From contig NZ_NTMH01000003.1 of the NCBI RefSeq assembly GCF_002307475.1, forward strand, positions 248,001 through 312,000: DNA of 64,000 nucleotides, in the 5' to 3' direction. Below are positions 45,521 to 53,792 of the stretch, in pieces. The translations under genes and the position numbers were made by a program. The DNA is from Pantoea allii. Its GTDB lineage: Bacteria > Pseudomonadota > Gammaproteobacteria > Enterobacterales > Enterobacteriaceae. How positions within the stretch are numbered: the stretch's first letter is position 1; each line of letters starts with the position of its first letter. The notes beneath the pieces were generated by a model. That model was not told the origin of the DNA, searched no databases, and saw only the letters and a list, made by a program, of their open reading frames with translations.

Positions 45521-46386
45521 CAGAGTTCACCCGTCATCTGATTGACCCAACCGTCCAGGGTGGCAAAGGTCGGTTTTGAATCCAGAGGTAACATTTTGCG
45601 CCCGGCATCCACCGCTAACAGCGTGGGTTTTCCTGCCACATGGCCAACCAGCACGGTGCGAATGCATTCAATCACCGACATCAGCTTCTTAGTCCGTTGT
45701 TCCATGGCATTTGCCACAGGGTCCATCAGGCAGTAACAAAAAAACACGCCAAGAAAGGTGCCGACTAATGCTGCCGCCACTTTTACGCCAATAATGGCAA
45801 TGGAACCATCAATAGACTGCATGGTGATAATAATCCCCAGTACCGCAGCACAGATACCAAACCCCGGCATGGCTTCAGCGGTACGTTGCAGTGAGCGTGA
45901 GGGCTGCAGCAGATTATCTTCCATTGAAACCAACTCTTGTTCCAGAATGCCTTCAAGCTCATGCTCATTGATTTTACCCATCGCCATGAGCCGAAAATTA
46001 TCCGCAATAAAGGTGATGATAGTGACGTTCTGTAAAATTAACGGGTATTTTTGAAACAGCGCGCTGCTTTGGGGGACTTCAATATGCTCATCCAGTACCT
46101 TTAACCCACCGTCCTGTACCAGTTCCAGTAATTCATATAACAGCATGAGTAGCTGACGCTGATATTCCTCCGTGTTGTACTCATTTTTTTTCATTATGCC
46201 CCGAAACTGACGATACATTTCTGCCAGCACAGGCCGCGGATTGGCCAACACCATGGCACCCAATCCGGCTCCTAAAATAATGATAATTTCGCCCGGCTGC
46301 CAAAATGAAGACAGGTTGCCGCCGGACATCATAAAGCCACCAATTACGCAGCCGAAAATAATAAAAACACCAAGAATCTTTTGCAT
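45520..46386 (-). CDS. lafT: Lateral flagellar stator protein LafT (MotA type)
   Basis: 288 residues with four membrane segments (about 5-22, 33-50, 172-190, 200-220) and the large cytoplasmic loop between segments 2 and 3. Family segments include FIADNFRLMAMGKINEHELEG and AEAMPGFGICAAVLGIIITM. It forms the torque-generating ring around LafU. Whether it is proton- or sodium-driven cannot be decided by eye. It lies 7 bases after lafS. Confidence 0.93.
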   Translation of the reverse strand: MQKILGVFIIFGCVIGGFMMSGGNLSSFWQPGEIIIILGAGLGAMVLANPRPVLAEMYRQFRGIMKKNEYNTEEYQRQLLMLLYELLELVQDGGLKVLDEHIEVPQSSALFQKYPLILQNVTIITFIADNFRLMAMGKINEHELEGILEQELVSMEDNLLQPSRSLQRTAEAMPGFGICAAVLGIIITMQSIDGSIAIIGVKVAAALVGTFLGVFFCYCLMDPVANAMEQRTKKLMSVIECIRTVLVGHVAGKPTLLAVDAGRKMLPLDSKPTFATLDGWVNQMTGEL

Positions 46387-46393
46387 TAAATTT

Positions 46394-47095
46394 TCACTTC
46401 TGAAAAAAAGATTGAATTTTCTGAGCTATCTTTTTATTGATCTGACAAACTCTGGCCTCAGTCAGGTCGAGAACCAGTGCAATTTCTTTCAGGTTCATTT
46501 CTTGCTGATAATAAAGCGTAAGAATTAACTGTTCACGCTCATCGAGTTCAGCCAGTGCAGCTCGTAATGTTCGGCCAATGATAATTTCATCTTCCAGCGG
46601 TCTGCTGTTCAGGCCGTTTTGAATGGCATCCTCACTGAGTAAATCATCAAGGCTCTCCAGAGATTTGGCACAATCCAGCAGCAGATATTCCTGATACTCC
46701 TCAGCCGTAATGGTGAGATGCTGTCGCAGGTCGTTAAGGTCAGGAACCCTTCCCAGCTTACGTGTCAGTTCGCGTATGGCGTCATTGGTTTTATGACTTT
46801 TCTGTCGTAAACGACGTGGACGCCAGTCGAGCTGCCGTAACTCATCCAGCACCGCTCCACGAATACGCTGTACGGCATAGGCCGCGAATTGATCGTCAGG
46901 ATGCCCATAGCGGCGGAGGGAAGTGAGCAGGCCCATCAGGGCTATCTGCTCCATATCTTCCCGGTCCATAACACTACTGGTTTGCCATGCTAATTGTTTA
47001 ACCACTTTGTGAACCAGCGGTAAATAGGCGTCAACGTATTGCGCCTCCTGTTTGGGCGTCAATGCGTCATGAGCAATAAAATCCATCATTTCCAT
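46394..47095 (-). CDS. lafS: Lateral flagellar sigma-28 factor LafS (FliA family)
   Basis: 233 residues with sigma regions 2 (YLPLVHKVVKQLAW, DMEQIALMGLLTSLRRYG), 3 (REKLGR-like ELTRKLGRVPDLNDL) and 4 (LTLYYQQEMNLKEIALVLDLTEARVCQINKK, the HTH). It directs RNA polymerase to late lateral flagellar promoters, most likely the one in front of lafA (51684-51710). No anti-sigma gene lies in the window; lfgM would be expected beyond lfgA. Three Met codons lie within the first four residues, so the start is uncertain by a few codons. Confidence 0.92.
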   Translation of the reverse strand: MEMMDFIAHDALTPKQEAQYVDAYLPLVHKVVKQLAWQTSSVMDREDMEQIALMGLLTSLRRYGHPDDQFAAYAVQRIRGAVLDELRQLDWRPRRLRQKSHKTNDAIRELTRKLGRVPDLNDLRQHLTITAEEYQEYLLLDCAKSLESLDDLLSEDAIQNGLNSRPLEDEIIIGRTLRAALAELDEREQLILTLYYQQEMNLKEIALVLDLTEARVCQINKKIAQKIQSFFQK

Positions 47096-47108
47096 CAGCG
47101 ATTGTTCA

Positions 47109-47576
47109 TTACTGGAAAACCATTTTATTAATGATCACGTCTTTAAATGGGATACGCGTATTCAGACTCTTAAAGCTTTCCCTATAGGCATCCATCAACC
47201 TGTCGTGAAGTTCTTCGATGCTCATTGCCCGCACGGCTTTATAATCTATGCTGGATAGCAGATTCACCGTGGCACCACGAATCGCCGGCGACATATCTTC
47301 GGTACGCGTGGCATCCTCTTTTGAATTTGTCGTCAGTGCGAATTCAAGTAATAAATATCGGACACTTTTTTCATCACTTCTTAAAGTAACTACAACATTT
47401 TTTATTTCAACAAATTCCACCACACTCTCTTTTGATGCACTAAAAAAGTCATTTATCAGTGAGCGCTTTTGTTCATCCCCATTCAGATACTGTGTCGCAA
47501 AAACAGTTAGCCCGGCGGCAAAAATGGCCGCGATAAGGGCAATAACCAGCCCCAGAGAAAAATTTTTAATTGTCAT
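47109..47576 (-). CDS. lafF: Lateral flagellar basal-body protein LafF (FliL family)
   Basis: 155 residues: one N-terminal membrane segment (about 7-29, LGLVIALIAAIFAAGLTVF) and a periplasmic stomatin-like FliL domain ending NTRIPFKDVIINKMVFQ. FliL proteins support the stator around the motor. Gene order (hook-length control, FliL, sigma-28, MotA, MotB) is that of Flag-2. Confidence 0.85.
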   Translation of the reverse strand: MTIKNFSLGLVIALIAAIFAAGLTVFATQYLNGDEQKRSLINDFFSASKESVVEFVEIKNVVVTLRSDEKSVRYLLLEFALTTNSKEDATRTEDMSPAIRGATVNLLSSIDYKAVRAMSIEELHDRLMDAYRESFKSLNTRIPFKDVIINKMVFQ

Positions 47577-47585
47577 AATAAATCG

Positions 47586-48575
47586 TTAAACCGTTAGTAA
47601 AAGTAAATCGTCTTCCCCTTCTGCGGACGAATGATCCTCAGAAGCGATCTTAGCGCCAGCGTCGGGGCTTTTTATCGGGGTGTACATCTGCTGTCCGCGT
47701 TCCTGCTGTTGCCCGGACTGGGATGAAACATTAATGTTTACCTGCAAAGCATATTGCTCAGTTAAATGCTGCCTTAACTCGTTACAGCTCTGCTGCAAGG
47801 CACGAAGCGTCTCATGGTTGCTGGCGCTGATATGTATGTTTAAACGCCCATTATCAAATTGCAGGGAAATATCCATTTTTCCCATTTCGGGTGGGTCCAG
47901 TCGCAACGTCGCATGCTGGACCCGATTATCTATCTGAACCTGTAAACGCGCCTTCAAGGCTCCCTGGAGTTGCTGTGCCCATAATGAATCGTCAGTATCG
48001 GGGTTGATCGTAGAAAGCATCACCGGTTGAGGGTGTTCTGACGTCATCACACCCGGTGACATGGCCCCTGCTAATGCTGGTGAAACGACCGCGGTCATTC
48101 CCGGCTTTGTATTATCAACGGTCATTTGCCGTAGCTGGTTAACCGCTGTTTCAGTTAAAGCCGGCGGCAATGCGGGCGACGGCGTTGCCGATAAACGCGC
48201 AGACGACGCTGGTTCTGCTGAAAAATCCATCGTTATCAAACGGTCATCAGCCCGGAGGAACGCGTTCCGGTTTGCCGTATTGTTCAGTGGCAACTCGCTT
48301 GCCATCAGCAATGTATCAAGTAGTTGTTGAGGATCGGTTTCCTCCGTCAAATAATGTGCTTCGGCGGGATTCTCAACGTCATTCCCGGCGAGCACCAGGC
48401 TGGTATCTGGCTCTGCATCTGGCGTGATCAGGGTGTTTAGCATACCCAGCAGAGCATCATTAAAGGCGGACGAGGGCACATCTTCACTCAGTATCGCCGC
48501 TGTGCCAGTGGAGACAGGCAACGCGGATTCACTTTTAACGGATAACGGCGTCAGCTGTGAAAGAACCGGATTCAT
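47586..48575 (-). CDS. lafE: Lateral flagellar hook-length control protein LafE (FliK family)
   Basis: 329 residues. The N-terminal two thirds are low-complexity, rich in Ala, Thr, Pro and Ser, as in a molecular ruler. The C-terminal Flg_hook domain is clear (about 210-300): LRLDPPEMGKMDISLQFDNG, then HETLRALQQSCNELRQHL. It switches the export apparatus from hook to filament substrates. It begins 3 bases... before the end of lafD (48578) on the same strand. Confidence 0.85.
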   Translation of the reverse strand: MNPVLSQLTPLSVKSESALPVSTGTAAILSEDVPSSAFNDALLGMLNTLITPDAEPDTSLVLAGNDVENPAEAHYLTEETDPQQLLDTLLMASELPLNNTANRNAFLRADDRLITMDFSAEPASSARLSATPSPALPPALTETAVNQLRQMTVDNTKPGMTAVVSPALAGAMSPGVMTSEHPQPVMLSTINPDTDDSLWAQQLQGALKARLQVQIDNRVQHATLRLDPPEMGKMDISLQFDNGRLNIHISASNHETLRALQQSCNELRQHLTEQYALQVNINVSSQSGQQQERGQQMYTPIKSPDAGAKIASEDHSSAEGEDDLLLLTV

Positions 48576-48577
48576 TT

Positions 48578-48877
48578 TTAATCCTTTGCGTCAGAAAACT
48601 GCGCGTATGCCATTGCACCTTGCTGGTTATTACGCGTGCGGGCCATCTCTGTTTCCAGTTCGTCACGCTTATGTTGGCAATATTGATTAACGCGCTGGTG
48701 AACAGCGCGAAGCTGCTGGAGAGCTTCGCGCTTTTCCGTATCCATCGACTGCCCTTTCAGGGAGATCAAGAGCGATGCAATCTGCGCATCCACCTGTTGT
48801 AGCCTTGACCAGTCCTGATGCGCGGCGGCCTGCTCAAGTGAGTCAGCCAGCGAGCGCATGACGTCGATATCATCCAT
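48578..48877 (-). CDS. lafD: Lateral flagellar chaperone LafD (FliT-like)
   Basis: 99 residues, all helical and charged, the size and position of FliT-like LafD. It is placed directly after the FliS gene and overlaps it by 8 bases. Sequence conservation in this family is low, so the call rests mostly on position and helical make-up (LADSLEQAAAHQDWSRLQQV). It would be the export chaperone of the cap protein LafB. Confidence 0.75.
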   Translation of the reverse strand: MDDIDVMRSLADSLEQAAAHQDWSRLQQVDAQIASLLISLKGQSMDTEKREALQQLRAVHQRVNQYCQHKRDELETEMARTRNNQQGAMAYAQFSDAKD

Positions 48878-49265
48878 TTGCCTGTCCCATTTTTACCCAT
48901 CCGTCCTGAATATTGCCCAGAATGAGTTCAACCTCCTCAATGGCAACCACGGAAAGCTTATGGCTGGCATCGTAAAGCCGATAAACGCAGTAGTCATAAA
49001 GATTGGCCAGGCTCAACGCCAGTTCGTTGCCTTTATCAAAATCCAGGGCACTCGTCAGTGCATTCAAAATATCGATACATTTATTGATACTGTTGGCTTT
49101 ACGGTCATAACGACGGGCATCAATGTGACCTTTGGCACGGACCAGTTCATCCATCAGACCGCTAAAAAGCATAAGAACCAGCTGGTGTGGATTAGCCGCC
49201 GCTGCCTGAATAGACAGGTCGGATTGCTGATATTCACTGAGGCTTGGTTGTTCGGGGTGATACAT
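48870..49265 (-). CDS. lafC: Lateral flagellin chaperone LafC (FliS family)
   Basis: 131 residues with FliS landmarks: YQQSDLSIQAAAANPHQLVLMLFSG (short parts read), INKCIDILNALTSALDFDKGNELALSLANLYDY and the C-terminal LILGNIQDGW. It binds the C terminus of LafA flagellin in the cytoplasm to stop premature polymerisation and assist export. It follows lafB by 13 bases. Confidence 0.9.
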   Translation of the reverse strand: MYHPEQPSLSEYQQSDLSIQAAAANPHQLVLMLFSGLMDELVRAKGHIDARRYDRKANSINKCIDILNALTSALDFDKGNELALSLANLYDYCVYRLYDASHKLSVVAIEEVELILGNIQDGWVKMGQANG

Positions 49266-49278
49266 GACATCGTGTTCC

Positions 49279-50583
49279 TTAAACTAATCCAAACATACTC
49301 ATGGTGCTATTCATCTGCGCCATGGCCTGTTGTAACTGGGTAAATTGTTTCAGATAGCGGTTATAAGAAGAGTTGTAGCGGGTATTCATGGCGTCAGTTT
49401 TGGTATCAATATCTTTTTGCTGACGATCGAGCACATCCTGACGGCTTTGTAATAATCCAGAGTTGGAATTAAGGTAGCGATCAAGGGATTTATCGATAGA
49501 AGACAGCAGACCTTCTTTACCATTAAATAAGTTGGTTAAAGACTGTGGATCGTCCTTCAACACGGCCGTGAGCTTGGTATCATCAATTTCGAGCTTGCCC
49601 TCTTTATCGGCGGTAATACCGAAGGCTGACATCTGTTTACCACCAAAAACCTGACGCATGACCTGATTTAATTCACGATCAAGCGACACCATAGTGGCAT
49701 CCCCAGCAAAAGCACCGCGCGTCTCCTCTTCACCACTGCCGCTTTTGGTCAGTTTGCCTAAGGTGTCCTGCAAGGTGTTATAAGCGTCAACAAAGGTTTT
49801 TAATTGTTCTTTGGTCCCTTCCGTGTCAGTTTCCACGGAGATCGTCAACGGCTTGCCGGCTTCTGTTGTTGATTTCAGATTTATGGTCACGCCATCAATC
49901 AGCTTATCCAGTGTGTTAGTACTGTTGGTGAACGTCATATCACCCATAGCAACAATGGAATCGGCCGCTTTGGAAATTTCCGTGGCATTGGCTGAATCAA
50001 TGCCTGCCGTTCCCCCAATGGATATGGTGTTGGCAGCACCCGTTTCATCACTGCTGAACATCAGAGCCACATTGCCATCGGTGCGCATCAACGAAGCGGT
50101 TACACCGGGATTATCCTCATGATTGTTTATTTTCCTGGTCAGGTCGCTGAGTGTTTCCATGTCAGTGAGATCGACCGTGATGGTTTTTGCCGTCTCCCCT
50201 TCACCAAGCGTAATCTCCATCGTTCCGGACGCGTTTCTAATGGATTCGTCGGTCAGGTCGCTAAAGCCAATTTGGTGTGAGGAGGCAAGTTGCTTAACAT
50301 CCAGGTTATAGGTGCCCTTTAACGCGTTCGAATTCGCCGTCACATTTGCAACACTGGCACTGCTGAGCGTTGCGCTGTTCTTCAACACGCCGTCGTTCGT
50401 GCTGTTTAAGCCTGACATCGCAGTGCGGAAATCAGTCAACGCCGTGCGTAATTCATTCAATGCCTTCTTTTGAGAATTCATTGTTGTCGTTTTGGTACTC
50501 AGCTGGTTTTGTAAAGATACGATGTCATACGCTGCCAACTGCTGAGCCAGGCTCTGCGGATCAATACTGCTAAAATCGGCCAT
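49279..50583 (-). CDS. lafB: Lateral flagellar filament cap LafB (FliD family)
   Basis: 434 residues from MADFSSIDPQ, with AAGGAG upstream; the longer start at 50634 runs through the sigma-54 promoter and is rejected. The N-terminal FliD domain has IDPQSLAQQLAAYDI and the coiled-coil part. The middle carries the FliD_C region (TFVDAYNTLQDTLGKLT) with GITADKEGKLEIDDTKL. The C terminus is a heptad-repeat stretch (RYLKQFTQLQQAMAQMNST). It caps the filament and guides flagellin insertion. It begins the lafBCDEFSTU run behind a consensus RpoN promoter. Confidence 0.92.
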   Translation of the reverse strand: MADFSSIDPQSLAQQLAAYDIVSLQNQLSTKTTTMNSQKKALNELRTALTDFRTAMSGLNSTNDGVLKNSATLSSASVANVTANSNALKGTYNLDVKQLASSHQIGFSDLTDESIRNASGTMEITLGEGETAKTITVDLTDMETLSDLTRKINNHEDNPGVTASLMRTDGNVALMFSSDETGAANTISIGGTAGIDSANATEISKAADSIVAMGDMTFTNSTNTLDKLIDGVTINLKSTTEAGKPLTISVETDTEGTKEQLKTFVDAYNTLQDTLGKLTKSGSGEEETRGAFAGDATMVSLDRELNQVMRQVFGGKQMSAFGITADKEGKLEIDDTKLTAVLKDDPQSLTNLFNGKEGLLSSIDKSLDRYLNSNSGLLQSRQDVLDRQQKDIDTKTDAMNTRYNSSYNRYLKQFTQLQQAMAQMNSTMSMFGLV

Positions 50584-50630
50584 GTCTATCTCCTTGTTCG
50601 CACCTGCTACTAAAATGACACTTCTGTATA

Positions 50631-50645
50631 GCAAGGTTCATGCCA
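50631..50645 (-). promoter_or_regulatory. Sigma-54 promoter of the lafB operon
   Basis: The minus strand reads TGGCATG-AACC-TTGC, matching the RpoN consensus with GG and GC 10 bases apart. The -12 element lies about 48 bp before the lafB ATG. The activator would be LafK, encoded elsewhere in Flag-2 clusters and not in this window. Confidence 0.78.
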
Positions 50646-50734
50646 ACTTAATAATTACGTATTTACAATGAGTTATATTGAGCCACGGAAAGAAAACTTC
50701 CTTCCTCCTGGATAAAGGCGGAAGCGCTTTCCGC

Positions 50735-50766
50735 AAAAAAAAACACCGCGCAAAGCGGTGTTTTTT
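50735..50766 (-). terminator. Intrinsic terminator of lafA
   Basis: On the plus strand AAACACCGC (50741-50749) and GCGGTGTTT (50755-50763) form a perfect 9-bp stem with a 5-base loop. On the minus strand it is followed by a long T-run. It lies 14 bases after the lafA stop and isolates flagellin from lafB. Confidence 0.92.
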
Positions 50767-50779
50767 CTGACAGTGTGAC

Positions 50780-51628
50780 TTAGCCCAGCAGGTTCATTAC
50801 CATGCTTGACATGCTGTTAGACTGTTTCAGCATTGACATACTGGTTTGCACCAGCATTTGGTTACGCGTCATGTTCGATGCTTCTGAAGCAAAGTCAGCG
50901 TCACGAATATTGCTCAATGCTAAATCCGTGTTGTCTTTCATATTCGCCAGGTTAGAAGACGTATGACCCAGACGATTAATATTGGCACCTAATTTGGAAC
51001 GCAGTGTACCCACCTGGGTCAGGGCATCTTCAACTTTGCCAATCATCTCCTGCGCACCGGATGAGGTGGTTAATGCATCAGCGGTTTGTAATCCTGTCAT
51101 ACCGCTGGCACCAGTCACGCCGGTCAATTCCGCGCTGAAGTCGACTTCCAGTTTTTCATCTTTCGACGCACCGATCTGGAAGTTCATTGCTTTACTTAAT
51201 TTGCCAGTGCTGCCAAACAGGCTTTCCCCGGCATATTTGGTGTTGTCCATAATGTTGGTCAGTTCTTTATTCAGTTCATCCATTTCAGACTGCAGGGCTT
51301 TGCGATCCTCTGCACCGTTGGTGTCATTCGATGCCTGGGTAGCAAGATCTTTCATGCGATACATAATGTTGCTTACCTCATCAAACGCGCCTTCAGCCGT
51401 TTGCAAAAGTGCAGTGGCATCCGAGATATTACGCTGAGCCACGTCCATGCCGTTCGTTTGCCCTTGCAGACGCGTGGCAATCTGTAAACCGGCTGCGTCA
51501 TCGGCTGCAGAGTTAATACGTTTACCGGTGCCCAGGCGCTCCATCGCAGTAGAAAGCATACTGTTGGATTTATTCAGCGCGTTCACGGAAGCCATAGAAG
51601 AAGCGTTAGTAAAAATTGAAAGTGCCAT
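50780..51628 (-). CDS. lafA: Lateral flagellin LafA
   Basis: 282 residues from MALSIFTNASSMAS, with AGGAG upstream; the longer start at 51670 is rejected. The D0/D1 N-terminal part has LSTAMERLGTGKRINSAADDAAGLQIATRLQ, in pieces of the universal flagellin pattern. The C-terminal part has ANINRLGHTSSNLANMKDN and MLVQTSMSMLKQSNSMSSMVMNLLG. The variable middle is short, so the filament surface should be simple. It is a monocistronic gene with a sigma-28-like promoter and its own terminator. Confidence 0.95.
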   Translation of the reverse strand: MALSIFTNASSMASVNALNKSNSMLSTAMERLGTGKRINSAADDAAGLQIATRLQGQTNGMDVAQRNISDATALLQTAEGAFDEVSNIMYRMKDLATQASNDTNGAEDRKALQSEMDELNKELTNIMDNTKYAGESLFGSTGKLSKAMNFQIGASKDEKLEVDFSAELTGVTGASGMTGLQTADALTTSSGAQEMIGKVEDALTQVGTLRSKLGANINRLGHTSSNLANMKDNTDLALSNIRDADFASEASNMTRNQMLVQTSMSMLKQSNSMSSMVMNLLG

Positions 51629-51683
51629 ATTTATAATCTCCTGGTGAATCTGCCTTTCAGATTCATTCATCTGGTAGTCCTAT

Positions 51684-51710
51684 AAAACGGCACAGGGATT
51701 CGGCAAATTA
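51684..51710 (-). promoter_or_regulatory. Sigma-28-like (LafS) promoter of lafA
   Basis: On the minus strand TAATTTGC, 11 bases, GCCGTTTT. The spacing is exactly that of the consensus TAAAGTTT-N11-GCCGATAA; the TAA and GCCG cores match and the rest is weaker. It is about 55 bp upstream of the flagellin start. Confidence 0.6.
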
Positions 51711-52088
51711 AACAGGTGATGAAAATAATTTTATGATAAGAAAAAAAAGAACCAGGCCGTGCAATAAACAGGCACTAAAAATGCCTGTCAGACGACACCC
51801 AGGGGCTGAGGTTAATATTACTTACCTGGCATAGCGCGCTATTTCTCTTTCTTCATCCTGCACTGACAGCGCATTACAATATTGTTAATTTACGTCATAA
51901 AAAATCCCATTTCGCGTTATTAGTTAACGTTAAGCCTATTAGCGCTACAAGTTTGCAGCATCAAACCTTAATAATGTGTTGCGCATCACGTTATTTCGCG
52001 TGAAAATAGCCCCCCATAGGAAATCGCCCTCATCCGGGCGATGCGGTACAGACTACACTTATGGCAGGTAAGCTAATAAGGAGGTCAA

Positions 52089-52114
52089 TAAAAAGCGACG
52101 TTATTAGCCGAAAT
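52089..52114 (+). promoter_or_regulatory. Weak sigma-28-like candidate before lafZ
   Basis: TAAAAAGC, 10 bases, GCCGAAAT on the plus strand. The cores fit but the spacer is one base short of the consensus, so support is limited. Confidence 0.35.
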
Positions 52115-52247
52115 AATCAGGCCCCGTGGCAAGATCCGCAAGGCACACGAAAGAATAACGATTCATGTACGGTTAATAATATTCATCCGTATTATACTGC
52201 AGCTTGAGGATAGTCCATTCAGGAGTGGTAATTCACCTTCACCTAAC

Positions 52248-53189
52248 ATGTGTAAGACTCACTACGTTGTTAATAACTGGCTCCTTGACGTGCCATCTTG
52301 CTCAATCATCCATTTAAAATCGGGTGAGAAAAAACGTCTGGGTGAATTTCAATTAAAATTACTCGGTATTTTAACTGAAAACGCGGGAAAAATACTCCTT
52401 CGTGATGAGTTGACTACGCTGGTATGGGAAGGCCGGATTATTGGCAACAACAGTCTGCCCAGTGCAATTCATGCGCTGCGTATTGCGCTTGAAGATGACG
52501 GTAAAACGCAAAAAATCATTAAAACCGTGCCGAAGAAAGGCTATGTGTTAGAAAAGAAATGGTGCCAGTCTTTTGAAAAAGATGTCACGGAGAGTGAACC
52601 GCCCCCTAAAACAGATGCCGATCTGGTTATCCCCGAGCCCGTCATTGCCATAGCGAAAAGCGACACGCCCACGCTTCCCCTTCTCTTGCCTTCACCCGCA
52701 ACATCGCCGCTTCCCGGCTCAAATCTGCCCACCGCAGACGGCCCGATGCCGGGCCGCCATTCGCTGACCGGCTTTCTTATTATGCTGCTTGTCGTTGTAT
52801 TCAGCGCGGCAATCAGTTGGGAGTGTGCGAACTCCCGCACTGCACGGTTGGCCGCTGTCGAACAGCACGCCGGAGAATACAGTCATATTCAAATGTATGA
52901 AATAGCCAGTCCTGACCGCACCGCGATCGATGAAGATCATGTTTATTTCAGCATTAAAGATACGCTTTTTGCTTTGAATGAGCAGATCAAAAGCAGGGGA
53001 ATGACCCTGAAAATCTACTACCGTACACAGGATCAAACGCTCAATTACTCTTTTGCTTTAGCCAGTCAGTGTGACAACAAACAACTGGTTATGGTCATTT
53101 ACCACTGGCGTACCAGTCATGCGCGGTCAAACAGCCTGATATTTAATGAAACAATGAGAAAAATGAATGAGATGGTTAGTTGTTCCTAA
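52248..53189 (+). CDS. lafZ: LafZ-like membrane-bound transcriptional regulator
   Basis: 313 residues, plus strand, opposite to the flagellar operons on both sides. There is an N-terminal OmpR-type winged helix (GEFQLKLLGILTENAGKILLRDEL, SLPSAIHALRIAL, IIKTVPKKGYVLEKKW), a Pro-rich linker of about 60 residues, one membrane segment (about 175-193, FLIMLLVVVFSAAISW) and a periplasmic domain with two Cys. The position beside lafW and lafA matches lafZ of Flag-2. It is a likely regulator of lateral flagella acting from the membrane. Confidence 0.82.
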   Translation: MCKTHYVVNNWLLDVPSCSIIHLKSGEKKRLGEFQLKLLGILTENAGKILLRDELTTLVWEGRIIGNNSLPSAIHALRIALEDDGKTQKIIKTVPKKGYVLEKKWCQSFEKDVTESEPPPKTDADLVIPEPVIAIAKSDTPTLPLLLPSPATSPLPGSNLPTADGPMPGRHSLTGFLIMLLVVVFSAAISWECANSRTARLAAVEQHAGEYSHIQMYEIASPDRTAIDEDHVYFSIKDTLFALNEQIKSRGMTLKIYYRTQDQTLNYSFALASQCDNKQLVMVIYHWRTSHARSNSLIFNETMRKMNEMVSCS

Positions 53190-53685
53190 AGGCAAATGGC
53201 TTGGAGCCGGCGTGCTTTGCGCGGCGCTCGTTTTTGCATTTGTTTTCTATTTTCACCCCATTATCCCTGCCCCGAATCATGCGGGTGCTTCGTTGCAAAT
53301 TGGGTTTTACGACGTGATGTCAGAGCGACAGGAGATTTATAACGCGGAGGTTAAAACCGAAGACGGCAAACATCTCGCGACAATAACCAGTGCGCAAGAT
53401 AGCCACTTCATGCTTAAAACGAATTTTACGGAAACCAATGAGATCAGCGGACATCATTTTTTTTCTTACAATCCCGTCATCTACCAGCCTTCGCAATCAA
53501 ATGCGATGCTTGAAGGCATGGCAGACATGTTGCAGCATACAGGTATCTGGGCACAAACGATGGATGTGCATGGGCAGCCCCTGATAGCAACTGAAAATGG
53601 CGTGCTCATACTTTACACGCCGCACTCCCCACCACCGCTTCCCCCTGCAAGCCCTTCTGAAAATCTGCACCCCCATGATGGCTGA
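53167..53685 (+). CDS. Small membrane partner of LafZ
   Basis: 172 residues; the start overlaps the end of lafZ by 23 bases in another frame, so the two are translationally coupled. There is one N-terminal membrane segment (about 11-28, LGAGVLCAALVFAFVFYF) and then a periplasmic domain without Cys that ends in a Pro-rich tail (PPPLPPASPS). I do not recognise a family. The regulator-plus-small-membrane-protein plan is that of ToxR-ToxS and MarT-FidL, so it may stabilise LafZ or sense a periplasmic signal. That role is inference. Confidence 0.75.
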   Translation: MRWLVVPKGKWLGAGVLCAALVFAFVFYFHPIIPAPNHAGASLQIGFYDVMSERQEIYNAEVKTEDGKHLATITSAQDSHFMLKTNFTETNEISGHHFFSYNPVIYQPSQSNAMLEGMADMLQHTGIWAQTMDVHGQPLIATENGVLILYTPHSPPPLPPASPSENLHPHDG

Positions 53686-53792
53686 AACATCAGGCCGGAA
53701 CCCGACAAAGAGGGATAGGTTCCTGTTGTCGCGCGGTTAACCGGTTTCAGTGCGTCACCGTGCTTGCACGCTTTTATCCGCAACCTACCGCA

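Larger units (their letters stand above)
51629..52247. promoter_or_regulatory. Divergent control region between lafA and lafZ
   Basis: 619 bases without a credible gene. Near lafA lies a sigma-28-like promoter (51684-51710). Near lafZ lies a weaker candidate (52089-52114). Several AT-rich tracts could bind H-NS-like proteins, which is inference. Confidence 0.6.

Noticed and set aside
47380..47400. Minus-strand ATGTTGTAGTTACTTT as a Ter site
   Set aside because: Only ATGTTGTA matches; the rest departs from the Ter consensus.
49328..49337. TGTTGTAACT as part of a Tus-binding Ter site
   Set aside because: The 10-base core agrees, but it is followed by GGG where Ter sites have AAA and it is in lafB coding sequence.
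53735..53775. CGGTTAACCG and GTGC/GCAC hairpins between the lafZ partner and lafW as a bidirectional terminator
   Set aside because: The stems are short or have long loops and the T-run is weak, so I do not call a terminator although one is expected there.
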